From Pempheris klunzingeri (taxonomy: Eukaryota; Chordata; Actinopteri; Acropomatiformes; Pempheridae), in contig NC_092014.1 of NCBI RefSeq assembly GCF_042242105.1, forward strand, positions 15,762,374 to 15,826,373: a stretch of 64,000 nt of DNA. The letters run 5' to 3'. This document shows positions 37,153 through 48,499 of this stretch, in pieces. Each line of letters starts with the position of its first letter. Position 1 is the stretch's first letter. The notes under the pieces are model-generated. The model was not told the DNA's origin. It saw only the letters and a program-made list of their open reading frames with translations, and ran no database searches. A program made the position numbers and the translations under genes.

Positions 37153-38892
37153 CATCAGATGCTGCTGAAGTCGATTCTCTTCCTTCCCATCAGGCCACGC
37201 TTTAACGGCACACATCACGGCCTATACAAGCAGGGACAAATCGACCATTACGCAGTGAAAAGAACAACTTTTTTGGTTGCTTTACGCACAAAACATGGAA
37301 ATAGATAATTTAAAAAAAAAACACTTGGAAACATGTTTCATTTCGTTTATTTAATCAAAGGTGGCTTGTGTTTGTTTTAAGAAATGTTTTTTTTTTCAAG
37401 GATTAATCACCCTGAACGAGCCACTTTACTGTTAACAATACTTTATTTATCTCCAAACTGGATGTTTCGTGTCAAATTTCAGTTGTTTTTCTCCCCCCCC
37501 CCCCCCAGAAAACAGCGTAGACATTAGATTTAATTATTTATGAATGATTTGTGGTCTTTAGCTACTTGACTGAAACAGTTCCACATCGATCCACATTTCA
37601 GATATGATTCAATAACAACCTTAAAGTTGAAGTTGACAAGGTCTGACTGGTGATGTTTCAATCACTGGCCTGCTCTTTATGAGTGTAGGAGCAACATCGC
37701 ATCGTTTTGCCATTTAAACTTCATGGAACCAAAGTGTGTTTTTTATCCTAAAATCTCACCACAAACACTTCCTGTCACTCCACACTCATTTTTACCTGTG
37801 TGATAGCGTCACTGTGGGCGGGGCCCAAAGCCAAAGCACCACATGAATTAGTGGACTCTTAATAAAAAAAACCCAAAAAAAACATTAGGGTTTTAATACA
37901 AGGTGGCCATTTATTTTAGGGAAGTTTTGACACACGTCTTTGATTCAGAATTTCTTGTCATAGTTTTGAATTCAATAATGGCTCAAGATCTGTATGTGTG
38001 TGTGTGTGTGTGTGTGTGTACATGCATTTAAAATCAACAGGTTAGTGGTGATCAGTTGTTTTGCACCAAAATTTATTGGAGTTACTTAAAAAAAACACAA
38101 TTGTACTTTTTCTACTTTCTAGTAGACATACAGAGAAGTGAATGATGAGGTGATGTGTGTTGTAGACCAAGTAGAGCTGTTGGGTTTGAGACTCTGTAGC
38201 TTTTAGACAACAATTACACAAACACGTTAAGAAAGGTTATAATGAGAGTGAGTTGTTGTAGGCTGGACTCAACACATACTTTCTAGTTAAAACATTTTTT
38301 TAGAAGCTGCATTTAATTCATCAGACTTACAGAGTTTACTGAGTAATGTGTGCTTTTCATTGATTTTGCTTATTTCTACAAGATTTCAATTAACTAATCA
38401 ATTATCTATGTGACATTATTCATCACGGACTGAAATATAGCTTTTCCTACGTGCCTGATTATTTTTAATGTATTTATTCTAGGCTACGTTGTTTTCTTTT
38501 GAAAATAAGTTCCAGCATTCATTTACGTAACTTGTGTCTTGTTGATAAAATGTTTTTATATTTTTTAAATTAAAAGATTATTACTCAGAATTACAAGCTT
38601 TATTTCCTGTATCAGAGTGAATCCGGTTGAATCAGAGCTGAATTTTTACAATTCAGGTTTTTTTTTTAAATTTTTTTTTTTAACGTGACCACACGAGGCA
38701 ATAACTCTCCTCATGATTGTTTATTTGTTTGATATAACATGTCAACACGTCCGACAAAGCTGGCCTTCTCCTGCCTCTAAATGGGCGCTCTGTGGAGTCA
38801 TTTAAGCCACTCCGATGTAAAATCTCACCTCTTCTCTGTTGGAAATGTTGCAGTGACGGACAGACGGGCATTAACGCTGCATTTGCTCCCGT

Positions 38893-38994
38893 CCAATCAG
38901 AGAGCAGCGGGATAATTACAGGACCAATCAGAGCGCGGTGCGGTGCCGGGGGGCGGGGCGGACAGTGTGCTGGAATGCTGCCTCTCTGGGAATG
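38893..38994 (+). promoter_or_regulatory. sox10 proximal promoter: two CCAAT boxes, GC box, two GGAATG motifs
   Basis: CCAATCAGAG occurs twice (CCAAT at 38893-38897 and 38924-38928), followed by GGGGCGGGGCGG at 38950-38961 and two GGAATG elements (TEAD-type) at 38972-38977 and 38989-38994. No TATA box is evident. A leader exon with donor ACGG|GTAAGT ends at 39142. The cluster sits just upstream of sox10 on the same strand. Confidence 0.6.
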
Positions 38995-38999
38995 TTTTC

Positions 39000-39142
39000 C
39001 ACTTTCAATCACTTTTTTTTCCCTCGCAGTCCTTCTCACAAGGCGCTCTTTAAGCTCCGGTGTTGCCACACAGAGCAGCCATTCATCGGCTCTACAGTCA
39101 GCCACACACACTTCCATGTTGAACCACTGGACATCTAAACGG
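39000..39142 (+). other. sox10: Probable non-coding first exon of sox10
   Basis: Lies below the promoter cluster and ends in a strong donor (ACGG|GTAAGT). The next exon could begin at 39535 (ATTTTCAG) or 39734 (TTGTCATTAG), both ahead of the start codon at 39769. The 5' end is approximate. Confidence 0.5.
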
Positions 39143-39742
39143 GTAAGTTATGTAATTTTTTAAAACTAAATTTGCAAGCTAAAGAGGAATATTTCATATC
39201 GCTAATTATGTGCCACTTGTACTCTCCTTACTTTTATCAGAGAGGTGTTGGAGCTAATTTGGCGTTGATTAAAATGTTCTATCGGAGGGATATCATATTT
39301 CTGGATGCGGTTATTTCCTTCAAATAGCATCATTACTATTTTTTTATTATAATTATTATTGGCTTTATGTGCAGTTTTGGTCGCTTTATGTCCACATTGA
39401 GTTCGCCGTAATCTTTAGTTTAAAGTAACCCGGGACACGCTTGATTCACTGGAAAACTACGATTATAATTTCCCCCATTTATGGACTTATTATTAGTACT
39501 GAATTGTTTCTGTTGTACCTGATATGATTTTCAGGTGTAACTGCTTTTGCTTGAACGGATCTCCAGCCAGCGGTGGGAAGGATTTGGGCACTTTTACGCA
39601 GCAGTATGGCTCTGCCTGGGAAGAGTCAGCAATAAGTGGGATCGTCGTAGACTTATTCAATTAATTAATCAGACTGAATAGTTTGGACTCTGTCTAAAAC
39701 CAATTTTGCATTCGAGGGTTGTTTTGTCATTAGTTGAAAGTT

Positions 39743-39765
39743 AAAAAAAAAAAAAAAAAAAAAAA
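39743..39765 (+). repeat. A23 tract directly before the sox10 start codon
   Basis: Twenty-three A residues followed by GAA and the ATG at 39769. It lies in the leader of the coding exon. Its length may vary between individuals or be a sequencing artefact. Confidence 0.9.
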
Positions 39766-39768
39766 GAA

Positions 39769-41851
39769 ATGTCTGGCGAGGAGCACAGCCTGTCCGAGGC
39801 GGAGCTGAGTCCCGGAGGGTCAGACGATGGTCACTCGCTGTCACCGACTCAGCCCGGAACGCCGCACGGCCAGACCTCACCTCTGACCGGGCCGCCGCAG
39901 CAGCTGGCTGCGCTCTGTGTGGCGGACGGCAGCGGGGATGATGGAGGCAGATCCGAGGCCAAATCAGAGGAGGAAGAAGATCGCTTCCCGATCGGCATCA
40001 GGGAGGCGGTCAGCCAGGTGTTGGATGGATATGACTGGACACTTGTGCCTATGCCGGTGCGCGTAAACAACGGGAACAAAGCTAAGCCCCACGTAAAGAG
40101 GCCCATGAACGCCTTCATGGTGTGGGCGCAAGCGGCGAGGAGGAAGCTGGCCGACCAGTACCCCCACCTGCACAACGCGGAGCTCAGCAAGACCCTCGGC
40201 AAACTGTGGAGGTCTGTATGGGCTGGTTGTCCCAGAAAAGAACAGTGTGGCCATACAGTGGCACATTTCCTGTGTAGTCTGAGGGACGCTGATGCTGAAC
40301 TCAAATGTAAAAGTGGGCAAATCATAAGAGCAAATCGGTGATTGTAAACAAGGAAAACATATAGAAATAGAAATCAACTGGGTGTTTTTTTTTTTTTTTT
40401 TTGTCATGTTCCTTTAACATGGTGTGTGCTGTATAATGTGTTTTAAAGCTAGATTCATACCAGCCTAAATGGCTAGTTTTCCTCTTTTCCTGTATATATC
40501 CATTAGGTTGAATACGACAGTAGCCTATTTATAATTTTTAAACATATGCTAAGAAAATACTTCCTCATTAACTCAGAGGGCTTATAAGACTAAACTCGCT
40601 CCTTGTTTTTCTCCCCCCCAGGCTGCTGAACGAGAACGACAAGAGGCCATTCATCGAGGAGGCGGAGAGGCTGAGGAAACAGCACAAGAAGGACTACCCA
40701 GAGTACAAGTACCAGCCCCGGAGACGCAAGAACGGCAAACTAACGCCTGCCAGTGAGTCCGATAGCCAGGGGGAAGGGGAGGCCAGCCACTCCCAGTCAC
40801 ACTACAAGACCCTGCATCTGGAGCACAACGGCGGAGCTGGGTCCCCCCTGGGTGACCTGCACCACCACCACCATCACCACCACCATCCTGCTGGTAGGTG
40901 GCTCACAGGTTGTGAGTCTTGACACATTGTTATTTTAATATTTCCAGATATATTTAGTGAAGAAAGGACACGTAATTTGTCCCATAAATCACTAAAAATA
41001 ACTTTGTTGCACCTGATGTCAATATTCGCCTGACCATGTTGTCCCTTCTCCTCTCTCCTCCAGGTCAGGGTCACAGCCCACCCACGCCCCCCACCACCCC
41101 AAAGACAGAGCTCCAGTCTGGGAAACTGTCGGATGCAAAGAGGGAGGGGGCAGCAGGAGCGGCCGGAGGATCAGGGGGGTCCAGGGGAGCCCTCGGGGTG
41201 GGAGCCGAGGGGGCCTCTGGTGGCCCGTCATCATCAAGCGCTAAACCCCACATCGACTTTGGCACCATGGACATCGGCGAGATCAGCCACGAGGTAATGT
41301 CCAACATTGAGCCGTTTGACGTTAACGAGTTTGACCAGTACCTTCCTCCAAACGGCCACCCGCAGAGCGCCACCGGGCCCCCTGTGGCCGGATCCTCTGC
41401 CTCCTCTTACGCCTACGCCCTGGCTGCTGCTAGCGGGCACTCCGCCTGGCTCTCCAAACAGCAGCAGCAGCCGCAGGCCTCTCCGTCTTCCTCCGACCCC
41501 TCCAAGGCCCAGATCAAGAGTGAATCTGCATCGGGGAGCCACTACGCCGAGGCCTCGTCCTCTCCCTCCTCAGGCACCCACGTCACCTACACCCCGCTCA
41601 GCCTCCCTCATTATGGCTCCGCTTTCCCCTCGCTGGCCTCCAGGGCTCAGTTTGAGTACGGAGAGCACCAGGCCCCCGGGGCGTACTATGCCCACTCCAG
41701 CCAGGCCCCTGGGCTGTACTCAGCCTTCTCCTACATGGGCCCTACACAGAGGCCTCTGTACACGACCATAGGAGACCCCTCCAGCGTGGCCCCCTCCCAC
41801 AGCCCCACACACTGGGAGCAGCCTGTTTACACCACACTCACAAGACCTTGA
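39769..41851 (+). CDS. sox10: Transcription factor Sox10, three coding exons, 500 aa
   Basis: SoxE HMG-box factor for neural crest, pigment cells, glia and inner ear (known). Coding exons: 39769-40211, 40622-40893, 41064-41851; all junctions are GT/AG and in frame, and the first intron splits the HMG box at GKLWR|LLNE as in other SoxE genes. In order: acidic N-terminus, dimerisation region (about 72-105, [16 protein letters not shown]), HMG box (about 106-184, [20 protein letters not shown]), a run of nine His (228-236), [13 protein letters not shown], the central K2/TAM region (about 299-338, [17 protein letters not shown]), and the C-terminal transactivation domain ending [13 protein letters not shown]. 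The start ([12 protein letters not shown]) and C-terminus ([31 protein letters not shown]) match Sox10 rather than Sox8 or Sox9. Length is slightly above human (466), from Gly/Ser-rich insertions. Confidence 0.96.
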
Positions 41852-41943
41852 GGGAGACCAGCTGAGCAGAGGGAAATATGGGAAGTGTGTGAGTGGATTT
41901 GTGCGTCTGTGGGTGTTCAAACATGTGAGTGTGTGCTTGTGTA

Positions 41944-41974
<31 letters not shown>

Positions 41975-43330
41975 GCCCGTGCCATATTGATGTTATATTA
42001 GAGGTTTTTACTTTTTTAGCCAATAAAATGCAAGACGCATCCACGGGGCCTTACACAATTAAAAACAGCCACAAGCTCACACAGTGTAAAGTGTGAATCA
42101 TGGGTCAGCAGCCAATCAAAAATTAAATAACTTTAACAAACGTGTGCCATCGTAAATTTCTAAGTTGGGATGTACAGCAAAGTGTGTATACAAGAGCTAG
42201 CAAACAACAAGAAATGCTGAAAGTGAAAAGATGTTGCATTTATGAGTGACTCTGATGTGACCCAGCGACGACGTGGTTAGACTGACATAATCAGATTTTA
42301 TTAACCAAACTAAAGCAGATGTTTTTTTGATGCTATTGTGTTATTTTATATGAGTAGTAAGTTTATTGTTGTTGTTGATATCCTAGGATGTAACTTTATT
42401 GTGACTGATTTGATATTACACTAATACATCTGCACCACTGCTTTGGGAAAAACATGTTTTGTTTCAGTATGATGCTCCCTGGAGTTGTTTTTTCATGGCC
42501 AGAAAAGGATAGTTGCAACCTTTTTTAAAAAAAAAAAACAATTTGTAGATAGCACTCTCTGTATTTCTGTCCTTTCATCACACTGACTTCACTGGACTGA
42601 AGAATTAAGCATTTAAGGGGAAAAATAGGAAAACGAGAGGGAAAGAGAGCTCTTAAAGACGTATTTCAGCTTATCGCGCAGTCTCCGACACTTACCTCAA
42701 CTCTTTTCATTTTGTGCCATTAGCAAAGGAGAAATACGACTCTGGATACCTGACAAAGTGATGCTAAAGGTATTCAAAAATTCAGAGCAGTAAACCTCCA
42801 CTTTAGTCTTTTTTTTGCTTTTTAAGTGCCTAGCATGTTGCTGATTCACATCTGATTTATCCAGTAACTGAGCTAAAATCTATAAGTACAAAGTCTCAAC
42901 CAAATCTTTTCAGATAACTGGCCAGCTTTGGGTCCTACTTAAGGATTAGAATCACATGTACGACTGCTCTGCACTGCATGTAGGCCAAACACATGTTTTC
43001 GTCTGTACAGTCTTCTCTTATGTTGTGCCCAAACAGCCTTTTTCCTCTTCAGTAATGTGAATAATGGTCATTACCACAGGCTTCACCTCTGTCACGTGAT
43101 GCATACTTTATCATTTTATACTGACCCTCTTACCATGTAGTTATTATTTTTATGTAAGTAATAATGCATTGTGTGTCACACCTTTGCTTCTTCCATTTTG
43201 TATAATTCTGAATAGTTTTGTAAAGTGTTTGCTATACATTCACTTGAGTATTTTGCTTCCATACAAGAAAAGCATTGTTGAAATATTATTGTTGTCATCT
43301 ATTAAATCAATTTATTTATAAAAAAAAAAA
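41852..43330 (+). other. Probable sox10 3' untranslated region
   Basis: No gene. It has a GT run at 41948-41970, an AATAAA near 42021 and a late ATTAAA near 43302 followed by a short A tract, either of which could end the transcript. A long AT-rich 3' UTR is usual for sox10. Confidence 0.45.
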
Positions 43331-44780
43331 GAATCCTGTGTAAGAACGTTATTTTACGAAGCAGCAAGGGCTCAGAGATAACACATGCAGCAGTTAACAA
43401 GCAAAAGGTGGAAAAAAAATTATTAAAAACACGCTGCTGACGTGTGAACTGTAATAACAACACAATCAGTGCCCCACCAGCCTAAGCTGTTTAGTGTGTT
43501 TGTGTGTGTGGTAGGCTAAAATTGACTACTAATTCCCCACATTTAATCGGCTGGGGACTGCGTGTTACTGAGGAAGACAAAGAGAGCCATTCAGCGAGGG
43601 AGAGGGACAGAAAGAGAGAGAAGGGGTGGGTGTAAAGAGCCAAAGGCAAGGCCAATTTCAGCTCAGTAACCAGCGTACACTTGGACTTTTGTACATGGCT
43701 TTCCTTTCACTCTGCCCTCTCCTCTCCACCTGAGGCTCCCGCCCTGCCTCCACATTCAGCTGCTGTTAAAACCCTTTCAGCAGCCATCCAAAAAAATCAA
43801 AATGTCAACTTCATTGCACTGGCATCGAGGCTGAGGGAGATGCAAAACAAAGATGGTGACAGACGTGGTGACAATATCCGAAACGAGGGGAGAGAGCTGA
43901 AATTTCTATTTTAGGAGAAAGGGGAAGGTATAAGCTATTCACAGAGCAGTCCAAACCCGAGGGGAGCTGTTCACGTGTGAGAAAAACAACATAAGCTACA
44001 CTTGGTTTATCATCAGTTTAATCATGGTGGCACTCAGAGAATCTGGACTAATTCAGCAAATCAGGTGATACACAAGCACTGAGAGAATCAAAGACATAAT
44101 GAGGTGAGAGGAGAAAAAAGAGATAGACAGAACATACGTCATATTCGTCGACTCTTGGCAGTTTGATTACTTGCAAATTTGTTTGTGAAGATACACAAAA
44201 AAGCACAATATTAACTTAATTGTAAAGGGCCTTGAGGTGAGTTTTTTTATCATGACCTGTCTTGTCAAAAGCACATATTCCTTAATAAATGTGCGTTTAG
44301 CCAAATTGGACACTCAAAGCTAATTTTTACCCCGAGGCCTCCAAACTGGTTAATCCACCAGTGTCCAGTTTATTCACTTTTGAAGTATATATATCTAATG
44401 TGACTACTTTTGGCTGGTTTGAAACACTTTTCATCCTTGCAAGTACGGTCATTTGACATATATGCCAAGGGATGGCATGCTGATTAACATAATCCAAAAA
44501 TAAACTTAGATTTCAACAATACAATATAGAACATATTATGTAGAGTATTATGATACTCTGAAAGGGGCAATTCTGTACTTGTAATAAAAGTGGGCCATAT
44601 TTAGCAGATAACACATGTTGTACTTTTATTAGTTTGATTGAGGTACATGCAACAGGTAACAGATTTGATATAACACATATATGGGTATAAACAGGCTAAT
44701 TAACCGGATCCAGGTGAGCTGTAAATGTCCAGGTCACCCTCCAGACCAGCTGGCAGCGGTAGTGTGTCTGCACCTTTAAT
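43331..44780. other. Intergenic region between sox10 and rnaseh2a
   Basis: No gene recognised. Purine-rich around 43560-43630 and 43850-43930. This 1.4-kb interval is where the 22q13.1-like and 19p13-like gene blocks meet. Confidence 0.45.
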
Positions 44781-44803
44781 GGAGACGAAGAAGAAGAAGC
44801 GTG

Positions 44804-44827
44804 TGACGTCATTCTCGCGGCGCCAAA
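44804..44827 (+). promoter_or_regulatory. rnaseh2a promoter motifs: CRE and E2F
   Basis: A perfect CRE palindrome TGACGTCA (44804-44811) is followed by an E2F-type GGCGCCAAA (44819-44827). They lie 50-75 bp before a donor (AAATAG|GTAAGA, exon end 44880) that would close a non-coding first exon. E2F control suits a replication and repair gene. Motif-based inference. Confidence 0.55.
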
Positions 44828-45181
44828 TCTGACGCAAACAGAAACACAAGTTTAAAAGAATTAATTCACCCTCTAAATAGGTAAGAAACAACCGTATTTA
44901 TGACTTATCGTGGTACGTGATGTTTTAATGTTTCCTCGCAACGTTCCCCGCTACTAATTTAAGCAGAAAACAACTTTGTATTCTGGTAAGAAATACCAGT
45001 TTGAGCAGTTTGAAGTGTTTTCCTTTAGCTAACGCTGGTCTGCAGCATCATAGACATCAGCTAATGTTGGCTAACTGCGCTGCCATCTGTGCCGCTAACA
45101 CGGCAGGTCGAGAGGTGTACACTGAGTAAGTCATGACCATGGCAAGTTAAATATTTTAGTTTGTCCTCTCAGCCTGCTGTC

Positions 45182-48119
45182 ATGGACCTCAGCGCCTTTG
45201 AATCAGACAACTCTGTCAGCTGCCGACTGGCCTCTCAGATCCCTGATGTCTGCCGGACTGAGGACTGCTGTCTGGGCATTGACGAGGCAGGCAGGGGGCC
45301 TGTGCTGGGTATGCTGGTGATTCACTCTGGAAAAGAAAAACAACATTTTTGCAGACCCTACATCCCTACATCTCCTGATGCAGACATCAATAATCTATCA
45401 CGATGATTATTTCAGTACTCACTGCACTGTGTGACATGTGCTTTACATACTACTCATGTTTTGTGATCCAGGGCCCATGGTGTACGGCATATGTTTCTGT
45501 CCAGTTTCCAAAAAGCAGGAGCTGAAGGACTCGAAAGTGGCAGGTAATCCTGTTGACAGACATCTCTGCAGATGACATTTCTGAAGGATGTTGCACAGCA
45601 TCTCAGCGTGTGTCTCTGAGGAAATGTGAAGTTAGCCAATTCATCTATTCCTTTGTTCAAGTTGATAGAAATACCATTAGCAAACAAACATACTCAGCAA
45701 TATATAATTTTTCCCACCCACAGTAGCAGATCCTTCACTGCGGCTTCTGTAATATTACAATTGTGCGTTTTAAAACTAATTCATGCATTTTATCCCTTCC
45801 TTATCAGATTCAAAGACTTTAACAGAGGCAGAAAGAGAGAATCTTTTCCAAAAACTAGATGAAGCCAGAAGTTATGTAGGCTGGGCTCTGCAGATTCTCT
45901 CACCAAACACCATTTCTACCAGCATGTTACAGAGGTATATTGCACATTCAGTATTATGCACACTGAAACTTGTTCTTTTTTCATAAACTGCTTTTTATAT
46001 TCACAACCTAATAAAATGTCTGCTTTTGTTAGGACAAAGTACAACCTGAACGCCCTATCACATGATACAGCAATTGGTCTGGTACAGTACGCACTGGACA
46101 GTGGAGTACAGCTTAAAGAGGTGTGTAAACGAGTAAAGAAAAGTACATATTTGATTATTGTATTACCTTGGTCTCTGTACTTGTATACACAAATTATGCT
46201 ATAAATGAGTCCTTTCCAGCTATACATTCTTTTCGGTCCGAAATGAATTTTAGAACTTGACACATACTCTTTTTATTCAAACAGTACAGATTCTTGAAGC
46301 AGATCCACAAAAACTAGTTTTGTGTTTTACAGCTCCTGTGAATTTTGTGCTCTTTATGCACAGTACATTGCTGTGATTGAAGATGGAGACATTAGACAAG
46401 ATATTGTTATTTTGGCCTGCCCTCCACCCTTTTCTGCAGGTGTTTGTGGACACAGTCGGCCCAGCGGAGAAGTATGAGCAGAAACTCTCAAAGCTGTTCC
46501 CAGGGATCGAGGTGACTGTGAGGCCAAAGGCTGACTCCCTCTTCCCCATCGTCAGTGCAGCCAGTATCTGTGCAAAGGTTAGTAACAACCATCCAAATGG
46601 TTCTCAGTCTCTTTCTCATGCCATTTGCATTTATTCTTATCATAGTTTGTTAGCTCTGTATTACGGCACCTCCAGAAGGCTGTGAAGTTACCATGAGTCT
46701 TTATTGAATGGAGTTGAAAAGGCAAACTGATTCATGAGCTGATTGTCAGAATCATTTCACTGTTGAATACTGCCATTGCATGACTGTTAACTCAAAGAAA
46801 ATTTCTATGTGAGTATTTGGTATCTGAACAGTTAAGACCATCTGCAGAACAAAAGGGAATTTAAGTCTGAGTCTTCGCTGAGCACAGACTGCTGGTGTGT
46901 CTTAGGCAGTGGGAGATGAATTGCTAAGTGTCTTCCTTTTCATCTTCAACCTTCCCAACTCTTGCCAGGAGTGAATGTGTAATCATCTTCAGTTGTCACA
47001 ACTGCTTGCAGGGACATCCTTGTTACTTCAGTAACATTTGCAGCTGCTGGAAAGCTCAGTGTCCACATTTTAAGCAGTCAGTATATTTTTCTGATGCTAT
47101 TTGCGGATATTTCAGGTGGCCAGGGATCGCATTGTAAAAGGCTGGAACTTTTCTGAGGACCTGGGAGAGGTGGATACAGACTACGGTTCAGGATACCCCA
47201 ACGGTATTTGAAACATTCAACACCTAGTATAATCCTCCCAGAATGACGAGTGATTGAGAAATATTTTAAAATCTTTTGAATAAAATCAACATTTGAGTGT
47301 GCTTAAACCATTACCGGATATTCCTTTTTTTAAAAGAACATTACCTTAAGGAGACTTATGGAGATGGTTATTGATGCATGTAGAAAAACTCCTACTGACT
47401 GAACTCCTGCCTCTGTTTTCAGACCCCAAGACTAAAGCGTGGCTGTTGAAGTACCTGGACCCGGTGTTCGGTTACCCTCAGTTTGTTCGATTTAGTTGGA
47501 GCACTGCGCAAACCCTGATGGATAGCAAGGGCGTGACTGTTCACTGGTAAAGAACCTTCAACTTGATTTTGACCAAAGTATGGATGCATAAAAGTCTATG
47601 GATGGTTGATTTTGAGAGTTTAAGATGAAATGAAATCCAGCATTAATACACGATTTAAAGTATCTTGGTGATTCTTCCCAAGAACATTGTCTGCTTTTTA
47701 GTCAAATGTTTTTGGCAGATAAGAATAATTTGCTAAAAGCATTAAAATAGTTTCCAGCTTTTTTTCCTGTCCTTATAAGCCAAAAAATCTTTTTGTGTGT
47801 GGATAAGAACACTTTCATGTGCTGATGTGTGAAAACCACAGTCTCCTTGATTTTCAGGCTGTGCTTAATGTCTGTGCAAATTATTTGCCTTTTAACAGAC
47901 AAGTGTTGACCACTGTGTAAAAGTCTTGTCTTGCTAAAATCTCCTGTCAGGGATGATGATGATGACGAGGGGGATGGGGAGAAGGCGGCACAGCGGCAGA
48001 ACAACAAGTCCATGTTGTCCTACTTCAGCACGTCAGCCGGAGGTAACGAACAAAACCCGACCCACCAGACACACCGCTTCTTCACTGAGCGGAGGCTGAA
48101 GGGCCTCGACACACTCTGA
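45182..48119 (+). CDS. rnaseh2a: Ribonuclease H2 subunit A, catalytic subunit, eight coding exons, 310 aa
   Basis: Nuclear enzyme that cuts RNA in RNA:DNA hybrids and removes single ribonucleotides from DNA, working with the B and C subunits (known). Coding exons: 45182-45308, 45472-45543, 45808-45934, 46033-46120, 46440-46577, 47116-47203, 47423-47546, 47951-48119; all have GT/AG borders and keep frame. The start [10 protein letters not shown] matches the mammalian start. Catalytic residues: D34 and E35 in [10 protein letters not shown]142 in VFVDTVG, D170 in PKADSLFP, plus the ribonucleotide-sensing DYGSGYP tyrosine. The C-terminus has an acidic run (D256-E261) and a PIP-box-like NKSMLSYF (273-280) like the human PCNA-binding tail. 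Length and exon count agree with human RNASEH2A (299 aa, eight exons). A short non-coding first exon probably ends at 44880. Confidence 0.96.
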
Positions 48120-48479
48120 AGATGACACTGTAGAGGACACGCACACACATGCTGGGATTCATAAGCTCTTAACTGAGATTTTCACACTTCCCAAAACAGT
48201 TGAGTCTTTGCAACAAATATGAATAGACTTTGAAGCAGTGCAGACATGTGATGTTTGCTTCACCAGTTAAAGTGAAAAGAGTTAAAATGAAGCTTTGTCT
48301 TTATTTGCCCTGTTTGTACTTGTTTTTGGCTTTTTTGTTGGCTTTCTTTTTTTACATAAAAATTCTGTTTAAAACTCATGTTTAGCCTCTCTAAGAGCCT
48401 TTGTTTTAAGATTCTACGCCACACTTGAAGAAGAAGCAAAAAGTAATTGTTGAAAGTTTTCCAATCTTTAATGCTGATA

Positions 48480-48493
48480 CTGCCCTCTGGTGG
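48480..48493. promoter_or_regulatory. CTCF-like motif
   Basis: CTGCCCTCTGGTGG is a near-textbook CTCF core in reverse orientation (CCACCAGAGGGCAG). It lies 360 bp past the rnaseh2a stop, between rnaseh2a and the convergent candidate gene at 49.6 kb. Occupancy is unknown. Confidence 0.4.
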
Positions 48494-48499
48494 CGATGT

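Larger units (their letters stand above)
27536..38860. other. Intergenic region between kcnj4 and sox10
   Basis: About 11 kb without a recognisable gene. Repeats: CTGT/CTGC tetranucleotide (29697-29756), family B arm (about 30280-30420), family C copy (31575-31865), CCA/CCG-rich tract (about 32823-32862), T19 followed by GCAG (36338-36360), GT runs (37124-37152, 37995-38018) and C14 (37493-37506). The interval 36540-36960 is richer in CpG than its surroundings. sox10 enhancers are known to lie upstream in other vertebrates and may lie here, but none can be identified by eye. Confidence 0.5.

Noticed and set aside
40212..40341. Continuation of the sox10 first-exon frame past GKLWR
   Set aside because: It reads into the intron; the GT at 40212 is the conserved SoxE HMG-box splice site and the box resumes at 40622.
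41071..41771. Long alternative-frame and antisense reading frames over sox10 exon 3
   Set aside because: Shadow frames of a Pro/Ser/Gly-rich coding exon; the SoxE C-terminus lies in the other frame.
39769..41851. Sox8 or Sox9 as the identity of the SoxE gene
   Set aside because: The N-terminal LSEAELSP motif and C-terminal [21 protein letters not shown] blocks are Sox10-like. The Sox9 PQA-rich and Sox8 C-terminal features are absent.
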